64,000 bases of DNA, from assembly GCA_947561715.1 (NCBI GenBank), contig OX387199.1, forward strand, positions 7,321,001 through 7,385,000, in the 5' to 3' direction. Position numbers and translations under genes: made by a program. Origin of the DNA: Ascidia mentula (taxonomy: Eukaryota; Chordata; Ascidiacea; Phlebobranchia; Ascidiidae). This document shows, in pieces, positions 34,402 through 45,956 of this stretch; within the stretch, counting starts at the first letter, position 1; each line of letters starts with the position of its first letter. The notes under the pieces are model-generated. The model was given only the letters and a program-made list of their open reading frames with translations, ran no database searches and was not told the origin of the DNA.

Positions 34402-36180
34402 ATGTATTTGATAGTTGAATTTATAGAAGAAAAAAGTGTGGAAGTGGTACATTTATCATGGGTCGCTTCACAAGGGGTAAGTTTTGTGTTTTAAAATTAT
34501 CATGGTGGTAAATTTGTTGGCAGTTATTTTAGTTTGTTCCTTTTAGAAGTGTTTTTGGCCAAAAAATGGGGCCAGGCAGAAAGCGAAAAAACAAGAATTA
34601 CCAGACAAAAGCACATGGACCTTGCATAAATTTCGGGAATTAGGCCGAACTGGTAAATTTGTATGTAGAATCTGTGTCAGGTTAATATGGTGACAGGTTA
34701 ACAGCATAGGCAATTTATTTTATAAGATAACTATGAAAAGGCAATACGCAAGTGCATTTTGGCAATGGATACTTCAAATGTAGACAGTGAAGATGGCGAA
34801 ACTCCATCAAAAAGAAAAGCAGCAGTTGATTTCTGGGGTAAGAATTTGTTCCTTTTTTGTTTTAAGTACATGAAATATACTTCTGTAAAAATAAAGTTGT
34901 TTGAGCATTGTTTTCCACCAAAATTGCCAATGTATGTTTTTGTAGATGAAAATATCACCTCCAATAACTTGTCACCTCCAACTGAAGTGCTTGGTATGAT
35001 TTGTAGATAACTTAATCACAAAATCTACTTGGATGTTGAACTCAATAACATACTTTACACAGAGAGCAGATCAAATGTTGCTGATTCGGACCAGCCAAGA
35101 AGACGAAGTGATTCAGAAGCAATTGGTGGTAAGTTATTTCGCCTTGCGTCATTGTGGTTGGTAATGATAGTAAATATACTCTTATTGGTTTGACTCTCGT
35201 GTTTTTATGTATTGCAGAACATAACGATTCAGCTGAGAACATGTTGGACCGAACAGAAAGCCAAGGTAATTTTCACTAATTTTTTTATGCATTGTTTATT
35301 TACCAAACTTACCTACAGTTGCAATGTTGAGAAAGATAGTACAAGACATGAGCAGTATCAAAGATGAGTTGGGCTGCATAAAAGAAATGTTAGGAAAAGG
35401 AGCGGAAGATGAAAGTTTAGAATTTTTAAACACTCCATTGGAGACATTAGATGAGATGGAAATTAAACTGATCGAAAAAACATTCAAAAAATCATTTGTA
35501 GGTAACACCTGTTGGTAGTTTTTCAAATTTTGCTATAAAACATAATTTTTAGATTTCATTCTTGCAAAGTCTTGGGGGATCATCAGTCGGAGATGTAGTG
35601 AGGCGCATGATGAAATCTACAGGGTCGAACAAGCTGTGGTCTAATTACAGTTACAAGGGGAGAAAGGGGAAAATGGCATTCTGCACAACGAATACCAACA
35701 AAGCAATAATAAGTATGTGCTAGCTGTGTATATGCCAACTTGTGTTTTTGGTTACTTTTTCTCAAAGAGAAATGGTTGCAAATTTAAACCAATTTGTGTT
35801 TTAATATGATGTAGAAGCTTGTTTAAGAAGTAAGGCAGCAGACCTGAAACAGATAGAAAAGGAGGTGGCGGAATTTCTAAAACATGCACCCAGGAGGCGT
35901 GGTGGAGACTTTTACAAGGTATGTGTATCATGGCTATTTTCATTTAAAGCCATAAATGCTGAAAACTGATACATTGTTGCGTGGCTTCGCCCCTTATCCT
36001 AAAAAGTTTCCAAACTATTATGATTCTGTGGACAGCCAGGCCTAAAAATTAAACTAGATGGTGTCACTAGAAACTTCTTTTGCAACACTTATTCCGTGTT
36101 TACTTTTTTTGCAGTCTCTTAATTCAAGCACCAGCAGCTCGTGTGATACCATGGTACTGTTATCCTCTGATTCTGAGTAG
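34402..36180 (+). CDS. DUF4806-type accessory protein of the transposon
   Basis: Ten exons: 34402-34476, 34547-34652, 34727-34837, 34946-34993, 35063-35128, 35218-35265, 35319-35497, 35553-35712, 35815-35918 and 36115-36180, all GT-AG and in phase, giving 320 residues. The N-terminus MYLIVEFIEEKSVEVVHLSW and KCFWPKNGARQKAKK...TWTLHKF match the usual start of DUF4806 proteins. The C-terminal domain has LETLDEMEIKLIEKTFKKSF, LQSLGGSSVGDVVRRMM and NYSYKGRKGKMAF. An AATAAA follows the stop. A splice acceptor (TTTGCAG, 34382-34388) lies just above the ATG, so the message may be spliced from the same leader as the transposase. Function is unknown; a regulatory or DNA-binding helper role is plausible. 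Confidence 0.82.
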
Positions 36181-36249
36181 TTTGCTGGCATTTTAATAAA
36201 GTACTCTATACTGACATACTTCGTGTATTTTATATTGCAGGCATAATTT

Positions 36250-36950
36250 ATAGGTGACTAACTTAGTTCGCGTGAACGTTTTGGAAACGAAACGAATAAC
36301 GTAAAAACAACACGTGGTATAAATATTCTCTAATGACGTGATTAGAAACGTTATAAGAACGTCGACACTTGCAGGTAGAAAACAAACGTTGGTTTTTAAC
36401 GTTGTGTGCATCACGTTGGCGCCACGTGTGCTGATAACGTTCTCAAAACGTATTCTAAACGTAATTTGGAGTCAATATTTTCACGTAAAAATAACGTTCG
36501 GGCGAACGTAAAATAAGCGTTGCTTTCAACGTTACTTTATATCACGTTGCTGCCACGTGTGTTGATAACGTTCCTCAAAACGTATTTTAAACGTAGTTTG
36601 GAGTCCACGTTTTGACGTAAAAAAAACGTTAGGGCGAACGTAAAATAAGCGTTGGTTTTCAACGTTACTTTACATCACGTTGCTGCCACGTGTGTTGATA
36701 ACGTTCCTCAAAACGTATTTTAAACGTAGTTTGCAGTCCACGTTTTGACGTAAAAATATGGTTGGGGCGAACGTAAAATAAACGTTCGTTTTCAACGTTA
36801 CTTTGCATCACGTTGCCGCCACGTGTGCTGATGACGTTCCTCAAAACGTATTTTAAACGTAGTTTGGAGTCCACGTTTTTACGCAGAACAAACGTACAGA
36901 CAGAACGTATTTTTGACCAAAACATGACCTGATATCAACGTTAAAAATAC
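36250..36950. repeat. 132-bp tandem array, about 4.5 copies, right transposon end
   Basis: Landmark GTTGATAACG or GCTGATAACG (third position varies) occurs at 36430, 36561, 36694 and 36827, spacing 131-133 bp. Each unit has many ACGT/AACGTT words and CCACGTGTG. The unit differs from the left arrays but shares the ACGTT vocabulary. Confidence 0.88.
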
Positions 36951-36974
36951 GTCGAATTGTTAGCTGGGTTATCT

Positions 36975-38215
36975 GAACACCATTGTATTCCAAAAACATA
37001 GCATTCTGCATGCTAAAATGACTTTGCTTGGACAAACCCAAATTCAATAAAACTGTGTTGGATTGATTTCAGTTCGTATTGCGTTTAGTTTTATTACTGT
37101 TTGTTTTAATTTCTGATATTTTTGCCTTTCTTATATGTTAACGGGGTAGGACGAATACTTGTGGAGGATCCAAAGGGTTCGACGAGTTTAAAGGTTAAGA
37201 ACCACTGGGTTAAGATATGTCTGAAAGGCAATTACGGCGAGCGTTATTGCTTTAGAAGTCGTTATCACTATTCAGGGCGCATTGTTTTAGAGGTCCTAAT
37301 CGTTTATGATGCGTAACTTGACGTGACTTGTGGCATATAAACGCATTGTTTCGTAGTATTATAGGGTTTTCTTTTCGTTTGGGAGTGATTTACGCAGACC
37401 AAAGTTGTTTTTTGAAATTTAAATTACTGCAATGCGCTACGCTTTTCAAGGACGAAAATAAAAACGTTTCAAAATAAAGACTTAACTTCATGGTATACAA
37501 CATATCGGGTTATTTCTTCTCGCCTTTCTTCTTCAAACACATGCTCCAGGTGCAGAACTATTTGCATAACAAAAGACTTGGACATATAAAAACAAGCGAT
37601 GACATGCAAACTTGCGATGCGATCCTCATTAGTGAAATATAAATTCAAGCGATCACGAGCAAAATAAGACTGGACAAAGCAAACGACGAGGTAATGAGTG
37701 CCGAAAAAGCCTTTGTTGTGTTTTTCTGATATTCTGTGAATATACTTAATTTTTGAGCGTAGGCTAATAAAAGAAACTGCACGAGGATTTCTTTACATTT
37801 GTATTTGCAAGTCTTTTCATTACACGATTTATTTCTACACAAACAATATCCATTTCTTCATACCAAAAGTAACTAATAAATCAAGGTGCGGAGAAGTACG
37901 TAAGGATAACCCACAAGTCGGTGGGTATTGTGTTTTATCGATTGCAAATATCAAGGTATTGTCCACGTAATAGCTATCAAGGGGACCATCCCAGCTTTTG
38001 AAGTACCAACAGATCGTAATTATTTCCCTCTTCCGCATTTTGAAATCCTTTAAAAGAGGCTATTAAAATTGTCCAAACTTTACACCAGACTTAACTAAAA
38101 TATATACGGAAGCTTGCTCACAGATGTCCAACTGCACACAGCACTCATCATTGTGAAAATACCTGATGCAAAATTAACTGAAAGCGTTCACTCAGACGTC
38201 GCTTTGGTCTCATCC
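36975..38215. other. Intergenic DNA, no gene seen
   Basis: Flank of the transposon. No exon or repeat family recognised. Confidence 0.45.
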
Positions 38216-39300
38216 CTAAACGTTACATACGTGAAAGGCCGACTAGCATAATAAGACGCGTGGTTTGAATGAACACGGCGATAAATAGTCGCGTGAAAAA
38301 AGGCAAAAAGGCGAAAGAAGGACAAAAGGGTATAAAAACGGGCAGGGGAGCACAAAGAAATGAAAATGTGCGCCAACAAGGAACGATACCAGGGTCTATT
38401 GCATACTGCCCTGAGGTGCGTAGAGCATGCACCAGGTTTAATTTAGGGGCGTGTCGCGCAGGCGGGTGGAAAAAAGGTTTCCCTCTTATCATTCAGTGCA
38501 GATTCATGTGCATTTATATGCACAGACTCAATGAACATTCTCTTGTACCTGTCCTTTTCCCGGTCAAGAATTATTGCATCTTCAAATTAACTGTATGTCC
38601 TGTTGCTAACACATGTTACGACAGTGCAGTCCCTGCAACCGAATTGGCCTTGAGGACATCCCGTTGATGTTCCTTTACTCCTGTTCGCAGAGCGCGACCC
38701 GTCTCACCAATATACACCTTCTCACACTATCCACAGGGGATGCCTCTAGCATCTATTGCACCTCTAGCGCGATCTTTTGGATGTGAGACCAAGGAGCGTA
38801 GTGTAACTGAAGGACGCTCATACACCAGGATGAAAAAGTTCTCCATTACCTTAATTAAGGTCTCGGAAAGTCCTGGAAAATATGGCAAACAACCACACCC
38901 GCGGAGGGACTTTTGTTGCACTTAGGCAGGGATGCAAGCATTCGGCACACAAAGGAGCTTGGGTAACCATTTCTTAACAGCGCCTCCAGCACATTACCGA
39001 CCTCTTGTTATCGGGCCTCTTCCTCTGTAACAAGATTTTCCGTTCTATATAGTGCATAGTGCTCGCACTACAGCCCGCTTGTGGGATATAGGGTGCGCTG
39101 ACCGCCACAATTCAGCTCAAGGGATGAATATTGATGTTGGATAAAACTGCACATAATTCGACGTAACATCTTTTAACCCAATACAGTCGTTTACAATTTG
39201 CATTACCGATACCTTATATCCCGGTGATTTGCTGCAACATGAAATCAGGTTTGCGTGGACCCTATGATATTTATTTTTTAGTCTATGCTGCTTTAGCAAA
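38216..39300 (-). pseudogene. Decayed Penelope-like retroelement with GIY-YIG remnant
   Basis: The - strand carries, in broken frames, LRSLVSHPKDRARGAIDARG, IPCG, stop, CEKVYIGETGRALRTGVKEH and QRDVLKAN, the junction between reverse transcriptase and GIY-YIG endonuclease in Penelope-like elements. Upstream lie GNVLEALLRNGYPSSFV and GLSETLIKVMENFFILVYER, downstream RGKPFFHPPARHAPKLNLVHA. At least one stop and several frame changes interrupt it. The reverse transcriptase body is not recognisable, so this is a 3' remnant. Confidence 0.7.
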
Positions 39301-39855
39301 AGCTGGCCAAGAATAGTTCTGCCAATAAAAATTCACAAAACGGGCGGTATAAGTAAGTGGCAATGAATAGCTGATGTTCGCTGTTTATGAAATGCTCGCA
39401 GCTGTTGCTGTTTCTTTGGACGTCATCCGTGAAAACTAATTGAAAAGCCCGTGGAAGGAACTTAACCCGGTTCTTTACACGGCAATGAAGCAGAAATTTG
39501 GAATGGTTTAGCATATGGAAGCAGTTTATATACAAGAGTGGGGGTTTGAGTACAACACAAAGTGGGATATGTTATTGCCCCGCCTCCATTCAACTTTTAA
39601 ATAAAACGTTTTAATGATAACTGTCAGTGGATTCGCGTTAAAGTTAATTACGTTGTGAACGCTGGTTTAGCATTAGATTTTATGTGGATATCGCGGATGG
39701 TTTAGGTTTGCAGTTTTACTTAAAATTTGTGGTAGAATGCCACAATAGTCATTATTTTTGTTGTGCTCCGTGAAACGGAACGCAAACAGCTTAACACCTT
39801 AAATTTTATTTCTATTAACGAGTGAAGTCATTAAGTGTAGCAGTAAGAAACAGCC
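39301..39855. other. Intergenic DNA and upstream region of the membrane-protein gene
   Basis: No exon is recognised. It should include the promoter and 5' UTR of the gene starting at 39856. Confidence 0.45.
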
Positions 39856-42800
39856 ATGAGCACAAGCAGTGAAATTGATCAGATTGAACTAGAGAGATAT
39901 CAGGAGCGACCCGGACCCCCGACAACACGGTCCCATGATAGCAATAATCCTGCAATGCCCAGAGATGTGGAAGCAAGTGAAATTGATCAGATTAAAATAG
40001 GGAGATATCAGGAGCTACCCGGACCCCCGACAACACGGTCCCATGATAGCAATAATCCTGCAATGCCCATAGATGTGGAAGCAAGTGAAATTGATCAGAT
40101 TGAACCAGAGAGATATCAGGAGCTACCCGTACCCCCGACAACACGGTCCCATGATAGAAATAATCCTGCAATGCCCATAGATGTGGAAGCAAGTGAAATT
40201 GATCAGATTGAACCAGAGAGATATCAGGAGCGACCCGGACCCTCAACAACGCGGTCCCGTGATAGCAATAATCCTGCAATGCCCATAGATGTGGAAGCAA
40301 GTGAAATTGATCAGATTGAACCAGAGAGATATCAGGAGCGACCCGGACCCTCAACAACGCGGTCCCGTGATAGCAATAATCCTGCAATGCCCATAGATGT
40401 GGAAGCAAGTACTGCGCACGGAACGTCAGATGATGTTGAGCCACCGACCGTAAGCATCCGAGCAACAAAACGTCCAACTTTGAAGAAATGGTTTAAAAGG
40501 TTTAACATGGTTCTTACGGGAGTCGCGATTGCTTTGTTTGTTCTCGGATTTCTGGTTCCTGCAAACCAGGGCAAAGACAAGAAACCTCTTAGTATGTTCT
40601 ACACCGTGTTTGGCATATTTCAACACAGTGCTGCCAAGCATGATCGCTGTAAGTTACTGCAACTTGTCTTAAAATTTTGAATGAAGGTAAGTAAAACGTA
40701 TAGCAGAATATTGGATAACAATTGTGTTGGTTTCTGGTCTTGGCAGATGGTACTATGGGGGTTCATTTACAAAGTACAAAATTGTCAGTCTAATGCAAAT
40801 GATTGCATTTGCAGATATACTATTGGAAGACCAAGGTGCGTTCTCTGCAATTGGAATAACTTACTGCATCGCCAACTTTCTGTCCATTTTCTTAATCGGA
40901 TGTGACTACATAGCTGCATCCGCTTTGGTGAAGTTTTTAGCTGGTAGGATAAAATCTTTTCTACTACATTTTAGACAGGATCTTTCCATTGATTATAAAT
41001 TTAGTTTTATTACAAAACATTTTTCTATGTTTTGCAACAAATTCTTCATTAACAGTTATTTTCAACAGATCTTTAATTTACAATTAGAAATGTACTGCTT
41101 CTGGCATAAACGTACGCAATATGCCTGGCAGCAACAGGAACTTTAATTTACAGGTGCGTGGATGAGTTTTGTTTTCCTTTTTCAGGTTTGCTCATGCAGA
41201 TCAGTGTGTTCGTTTACGCTGTGCTGGGTGATGATACCAGAAGCGACATAAAATGGCCTTTAGCTGTTAACTTTGTGTCTGGAATGTGTGCAACTTACGG
41301 TGCCGTGTGTATGTGGGCAGCGGTAAGCTTATACCTGCTATAACCGCACAGAAAAAAAATCTTTCATTTACTTGTTAGAAATATCAAAGCGATGATCAAG
41401 AAGGCAGTAAAAATGGTGGAGGGGCGAATGATTCTAACAAGATAGATACGTTTGTCGAGTTTATGCAAACATGGCATAGTAAAGCTGATTTTGCTTCGCT
41501 TGTGTTATTGGTGGTTACGATCAGTTTAACCATTTTGACTGCAAGTGTATCTGGCTGGAATAGAGAACCTACTATGGTGTGGAATGTCGGTGAGTATTGA
41601 ACTGTATACAATGAATATTATGCATGATAGCGATCATTTATGCTACAGCTTAGTAGTTGGCGAAGTATTTGCATTTCGTTACAGCATATCAGAATGGAAC
41701 CACAAAAGTATTTTCAACGATTGTGATTGTATCGTTCACCCTATCGCTTGTTGCTGTTTTGCTTAAAATCGGAGCTGGAATAATTTTATGTTTATTTGAT
41801 GAATGGCCCAAGAAGGCCTCTGCGTGGATATCACGAACTTTTAAAATTTTGATTTTGGTGGCAGGTATGTATAGTTATCTTGTATAATTGTAAATAATTT
41901 ATCTTTATAATCTTCGTCATTCTTTTCTTTGCAACTGCAAACATCACACATTTTTCGGACAATTGCCAACATGGACTGAAAATGTTTAAATGTGTATTTT
42001 TGGAAGTGAATAAAAACGAATATTGGAACTTACAAAACACACTTATATGAATAGATTTCTGTACATTTTAACTTGCATGTTTACGAACATTTTTACAGGA
42101 ATTAGCTACATTTTTGGGATCCTTGCGTTTACGTCCGACATGTACAAACAAGTTGATGACGATCTTCTTGTGCCTGGCCCCGCATTTTCCCTTGGATGGG
42201 TCATTGCTCTGTTTTACATTTGGATCATTGGCGTGCAGATCGTAGTATTTTTAAAAGTGAAGTTTAAAAAACAAAATGAGGAAGATATTGTCACATACGT
42301 GGCCTATGTTTTTGAAATATTTTTTTTTGTGGGTATTTTCTTTGTTTACATTGAGCAAAAGGACGAACCAATCAGCATGCTCTATGTTGTTTTCGGAAAT
42401 TCACCTTGTCGAAGTAAGTAAAATTAAATGTTTAAAGTTAAAATTTCTTAGTTTGAAACAAATTTAATCAGAAAACCTTTTTTTTTAAGAATGTCACTCC
42501 GTTGTGGATGTGGTCATAACTGAAAGTCACTTTGAAGTAGTATTTTTCACGATTACTGTTTCCTGATTATAAAGTTAATAAAGAAACTAAGTTATTTGTT
42601 GCTATTTCCTTGGTAGCGACGAAACATTAGGCGTTTTTATGAGCAGTACCTTCGGAAAAAAGTTTTTGTGTTTATAAAAGCAGTAATGTTCTAACAGCTT
42701 ATTTAATTTTTTCAAGGTATCAATCGAGGAGCCAAAACATTTTTGCAAGTTTTGGTTTTAGCCCAATTTGTATTGCATGTCATATATTACCTGGCTATTT

Positions 42801-44914
42801 ACATCATTTGTGTTTGTTTTAGTAAGGTAAGGAGAAATTCATTTTACTGCAATATGTATTTTCAGGCTGAGTATGAGTGTGTATAAGTCTACGTTTATTA
42901 GACCACGACCTAAATGCAAACGTAACATTTTGTCAGAGTTTTGTCAAGAAGGAAGCAATTAGCTTCACATACTTATTGATTTTACGATCACATAAGCGAA
43001 ATTTTGAAATAAAAATAATACAGCGTTAAAACAATAATTTTATGTTTTTGTAGCACAACGAAGCTGTAAAAATTGTGATAGCAGTCCTAAAACTTATTTC
43101 AGGTAAATAACGATTTTTTTTGTCATCATGGTTACATATGAGTATGTGCGTTATTCAACTTTCCTTCTGACTTACACAGCGGCAATCCTTCTGATTTGCA
43201 CAATTATTTATTGGAGCGTTCATAATCTGGAAAACATTGATGTGACAATGGTCATGGCATGTCTTTTGGGAGCTGTTGTGGCTTCTGCAGTTGGATCCGT
43301 TGCAGTAATTTATCAGGTCTAAAATTGATTTTCATTCTTCATGATTATTCAAAAATGTGTTACCAGATACCTATCGACAGATAGAATAAGACAAATTTCG
43401 ATTTTTTTGACGTACACAGTAAATATTTTTTTGCGATGGGAATCTTTTGACGACAATAGTGCTTCCTAAAAATATTATAAGTATATATATCTCAGAAATG
43501 GCCTGACTGGTTCTATTTCGTCGACAAAGTGTTGGCATTGGTACAAAAGTTGACAAACTGGATGAGCAAATGTCCGTGTTTCCCCTGTCTTCCGCCTGAC
43601 GCGCACAAACACGAAGTACAGTATATTATTGGTATATAACTATTGATTTGTTGTTTTTGGAAAATATTGGACATATTAAAAACATTCATCTTGGTCTTGG
43701 CTTTCGGATTTCTTTTTATTCCGACACAACACTTCTAATGGAGACTTTTGACAGCTATTAAGTTAAATCTAAACCAACATGTACTCGGTTGTTTTGAGGT
43801 GCATTTGCCAACAGTAACGTTGTAACAATTGCAGGATGATTGTCCGATGTATAGAGAAATGAAAAGAATAATTGCATCGTGTTTTTCACACATGAGTCGT
43901 TGCTGCTGTTTAAAGGATGCGATGATTTGTTTGATGTTTTTCGTGGCACTGGGTTTCCAAGTACCTGGAATGTTTGTATCCGGATGGAAGTTACAACAAC
44001 CAGTTGTTCTGTTTTCACTCCGTGAGTAAATCAAATAGTAGATCGAGATACTTTGTATGAAGTTTGCAAAATATTTCAATGTTCTGTATGCACGCGTGTT
44101 CCTATTAAAAAAAATCAAACAAAGTTTTCCAACATTTTGTCTCAACAAACAGAGACCGTGTGCCATACGTTAGAAGGCTTCCGAATTTTGGCGGCGATTT
44201 CCGCAGCTTTCCTGTCGTTCGCCATCATTTCTCTTGTTGGGGAGGTGGCATACTGGTGCTATAAGAAAGATCCGTGGGTTTTTGCAACAAAACCGCTATT
44301 TTTAATCGGAGGTAATCAAGTAGAAATAGATTTTAACCACCTTGTAATTGCTTCTTTTGTTTGTACGGAAAAGTGAATTTAATGGGGTTTATGCATCGAT
44401 ATGAAAACGCAGTACATTTGTTTTGAAGTGGTTAATAATGCTGCTTTAAGGGGTTAATCGATTCATTGCATCGGTAATTTTAAAAAAATACTGATGTGTC
44501 CTTTCCTCATAGAAGCAAATACCGAAAGCTTTCGGACAGGCGAAACGTGGAAAATTTTAAATAATTTTCGCCGAAAACAAACAGATTAGTAACTTGTTGT
44601 GCTTTCCGGTGGCCAAAGCATATTTTCAATTTTGAAACAATACCATGGATTAATTCACTAACGCATGCTTCCGATTGTCAGGTTTTTTATTTAGTTTTGC
44701 AACCGGGGCACTGCTGGTAAACGTATTGACTGGAGTTGATACCGAAACCTGGTCCATTGATGTTCCTGTTGTTTTTTCAATAATTGCATCACTTGCTCAC
44801 GCTTTCGAAATATTGATTGAAATTTTAAATTTTTTTGGCAAACTTTCTGAGGAAGAAAAGAAAGAAGCGCCTCAAACGGGATATACTGACATGGATAACG
44901 AAGTTGAAACGTAA
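39856..44914 (+). CDS. Multipass membrane protein of four related four-TM units, paralog 1
   Basis: Thirteen exons: 39856-40648, 40815-40943, 41186-41322, 41379-41589, 41685-41864, 42099-42413, 42717-42826, 43054-43102, 43180-43316, 43496-43615, 43835-44021, 44153-44311 and 44682-44914, all GT-AG with matching phases, 919 residues. A long hydrophilic N-terminus with five 36-residue repeats is followed by about 16 hydrophobic segments. They fall into alternating units: type A (VLGFLVPAN...PLSMFYTVFG, and again FFVYIEQKDEPISMLYVVFG) and type B (ASVSGWNREPTMVWNV...AFTSDMYKQVDDDL, and again MFVSGWKLQQPVVLF...ATGALLVNVLTGVDTETW). Order is A-B-A-B. I do not recognise the family; claudin/PMP22-like four-TM folds are a loose comparison only. 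The C-terminus is cytosol-like and acidic. Confidence 0.8.
39871..40410 (+). repeat. Five in-frame 108-bp repeats in exon 1 of paralog 1
   Basis: GAAATTGATC starts at 39871, 39979, 40087, 40195 and 40303, exactly 108 bp apart. Each unit encodes 36 residues around SEIDQIEPERYQERPGPSTT and RSRDSNNPAMPIDVEA. Copies 4 and 5 are almost identical. The segment is proline-, serine- and acid-rich and probably disordered. Confidence 0.95.
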
Positions 44915-45956
44915 TAGACGTAAACTGAATTTATGTAAATAGATATAGATTTGTTACCTTGCACAAAAAAGTAGGCTCTGTCCTTTTTGTCTGTGCACGT
45001 CATCTCTGTGGGTCTTTACATCTTTTCCTTTCTTCTGTTTCCATATGAAATTCATTTAAATTTGAACCAAGCCACAAGGTGTTACAATATATCTGCACAA
45101 TTGGGCAACCAATTCATACAATAGCATGGTTGGTTCCTCGAAATTCACCTACAACTGGGGAGTTTATAAACCGCTTGCATTTTTCAAGACTTTCGACCAA
45201 ACCAGAGAACAGTAACTTTGACCGATGACTATGCTAATGACTAGCCCACAGTTCACAGCCAAAGTAGCTATTCGTCATGTACTTTATTTTCCGTGTCGTT
45301 TTAGTCACTTATTTTGTGTAATTAAACTGCACCGTTTGGTATAACGGATTATGAAGGAGCGGATTTCATCCCTCTCCAGTAGTTAGTGCTCTACATCTCC
45401 AATAAATTGATAAAAGAAACGCAAAAAAAACTCTTCATTCAGTTTATAATCTTGGATTTAGTTTTGTTTACTGTCAAACGTATATTTTTATCGTTATAAT
45501 CCCTGAGTGTGTGTTGGAATAACAGTGATCACCAGAAAATACGTACAAATGCACATCTGCCTATGATACGAGTCTGCTCGATTAAGCAACCACACACATC
45601 CTGTTTATCCTTAAATTATGCAATTAGTTGATTAGCTTCGTGTTTTGTCCTTTTGAAAAATCATACAGTGAAATCTTTGAGGTCAAGTTAGTCCGAATAA
45701 ATATTTATTGACAAGCATCTGATCGTTTAATATAATTCAACAATGCTCCCTCGGTATATTTAGTCAAGCATTTACCTTATGTGACTCGTATACTCGTGTG
45801 TGTCGAACCGCAAAAACAAGAGAAACCTGGTGTAACATTCACAATCGCTATTGCATTCGCAAAAGTATCCACACAAAATAAATTCATAAGTACACGCATA
45901 CAATGATAACAACAAAATCAAATATTGCAATAGATAACGCAAATACATGACCAAAA
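44915..45956. other. Shared 3' spacer between the tail-to-tail paralogs
   Basis: No exon seen on either strand. It contains the 3' UTRs of both genes; several AATAAA-like words occur (for example near 45401 and 45697). Confidence 0.5.

Larger units (their letters stand above)
27724..36969. mobile_element. 9.2-kb DNA transposon with two genes and satellite-like subterminal arrays
   Basis: The left end reads CCCAGCTAACA from 27725 and the right end is its inverse (TGTTAGCTGGG style, GTTAGCTGGG ending 36968). The flanks carry TATCT at 27719-27723 and again at 36970-36974, a candidate 5-bp target duplication. Between the ends are a 71-bp array and a 190-bp array on the left, a 132-bp array on the right, a CACTA/tnp2-like transposase gene and a DUF4806-type gene. 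Both terminal arrays are rich in ACGTT/AACGTT words, suggesting they are transposase-binding subterminal repeats. Both genes are open, so it may be recently active. The superfamily is not certain: the TIR does not begin CACTA. Confidence 0.72.

Noticed and set aside
34727..35010. Separate small gene starting at 34759
   Set aside because: It is exon 3 of the DUF4806 gene read through its donor; the spliced model is in phase over ten exons.
39992..40477. 161-codon antisense frame with repeated LLPHLWALQDYCYHG
   Set aside because: Antisense reading of the 108-bp repeats of paralog 1; no start context or similarity.
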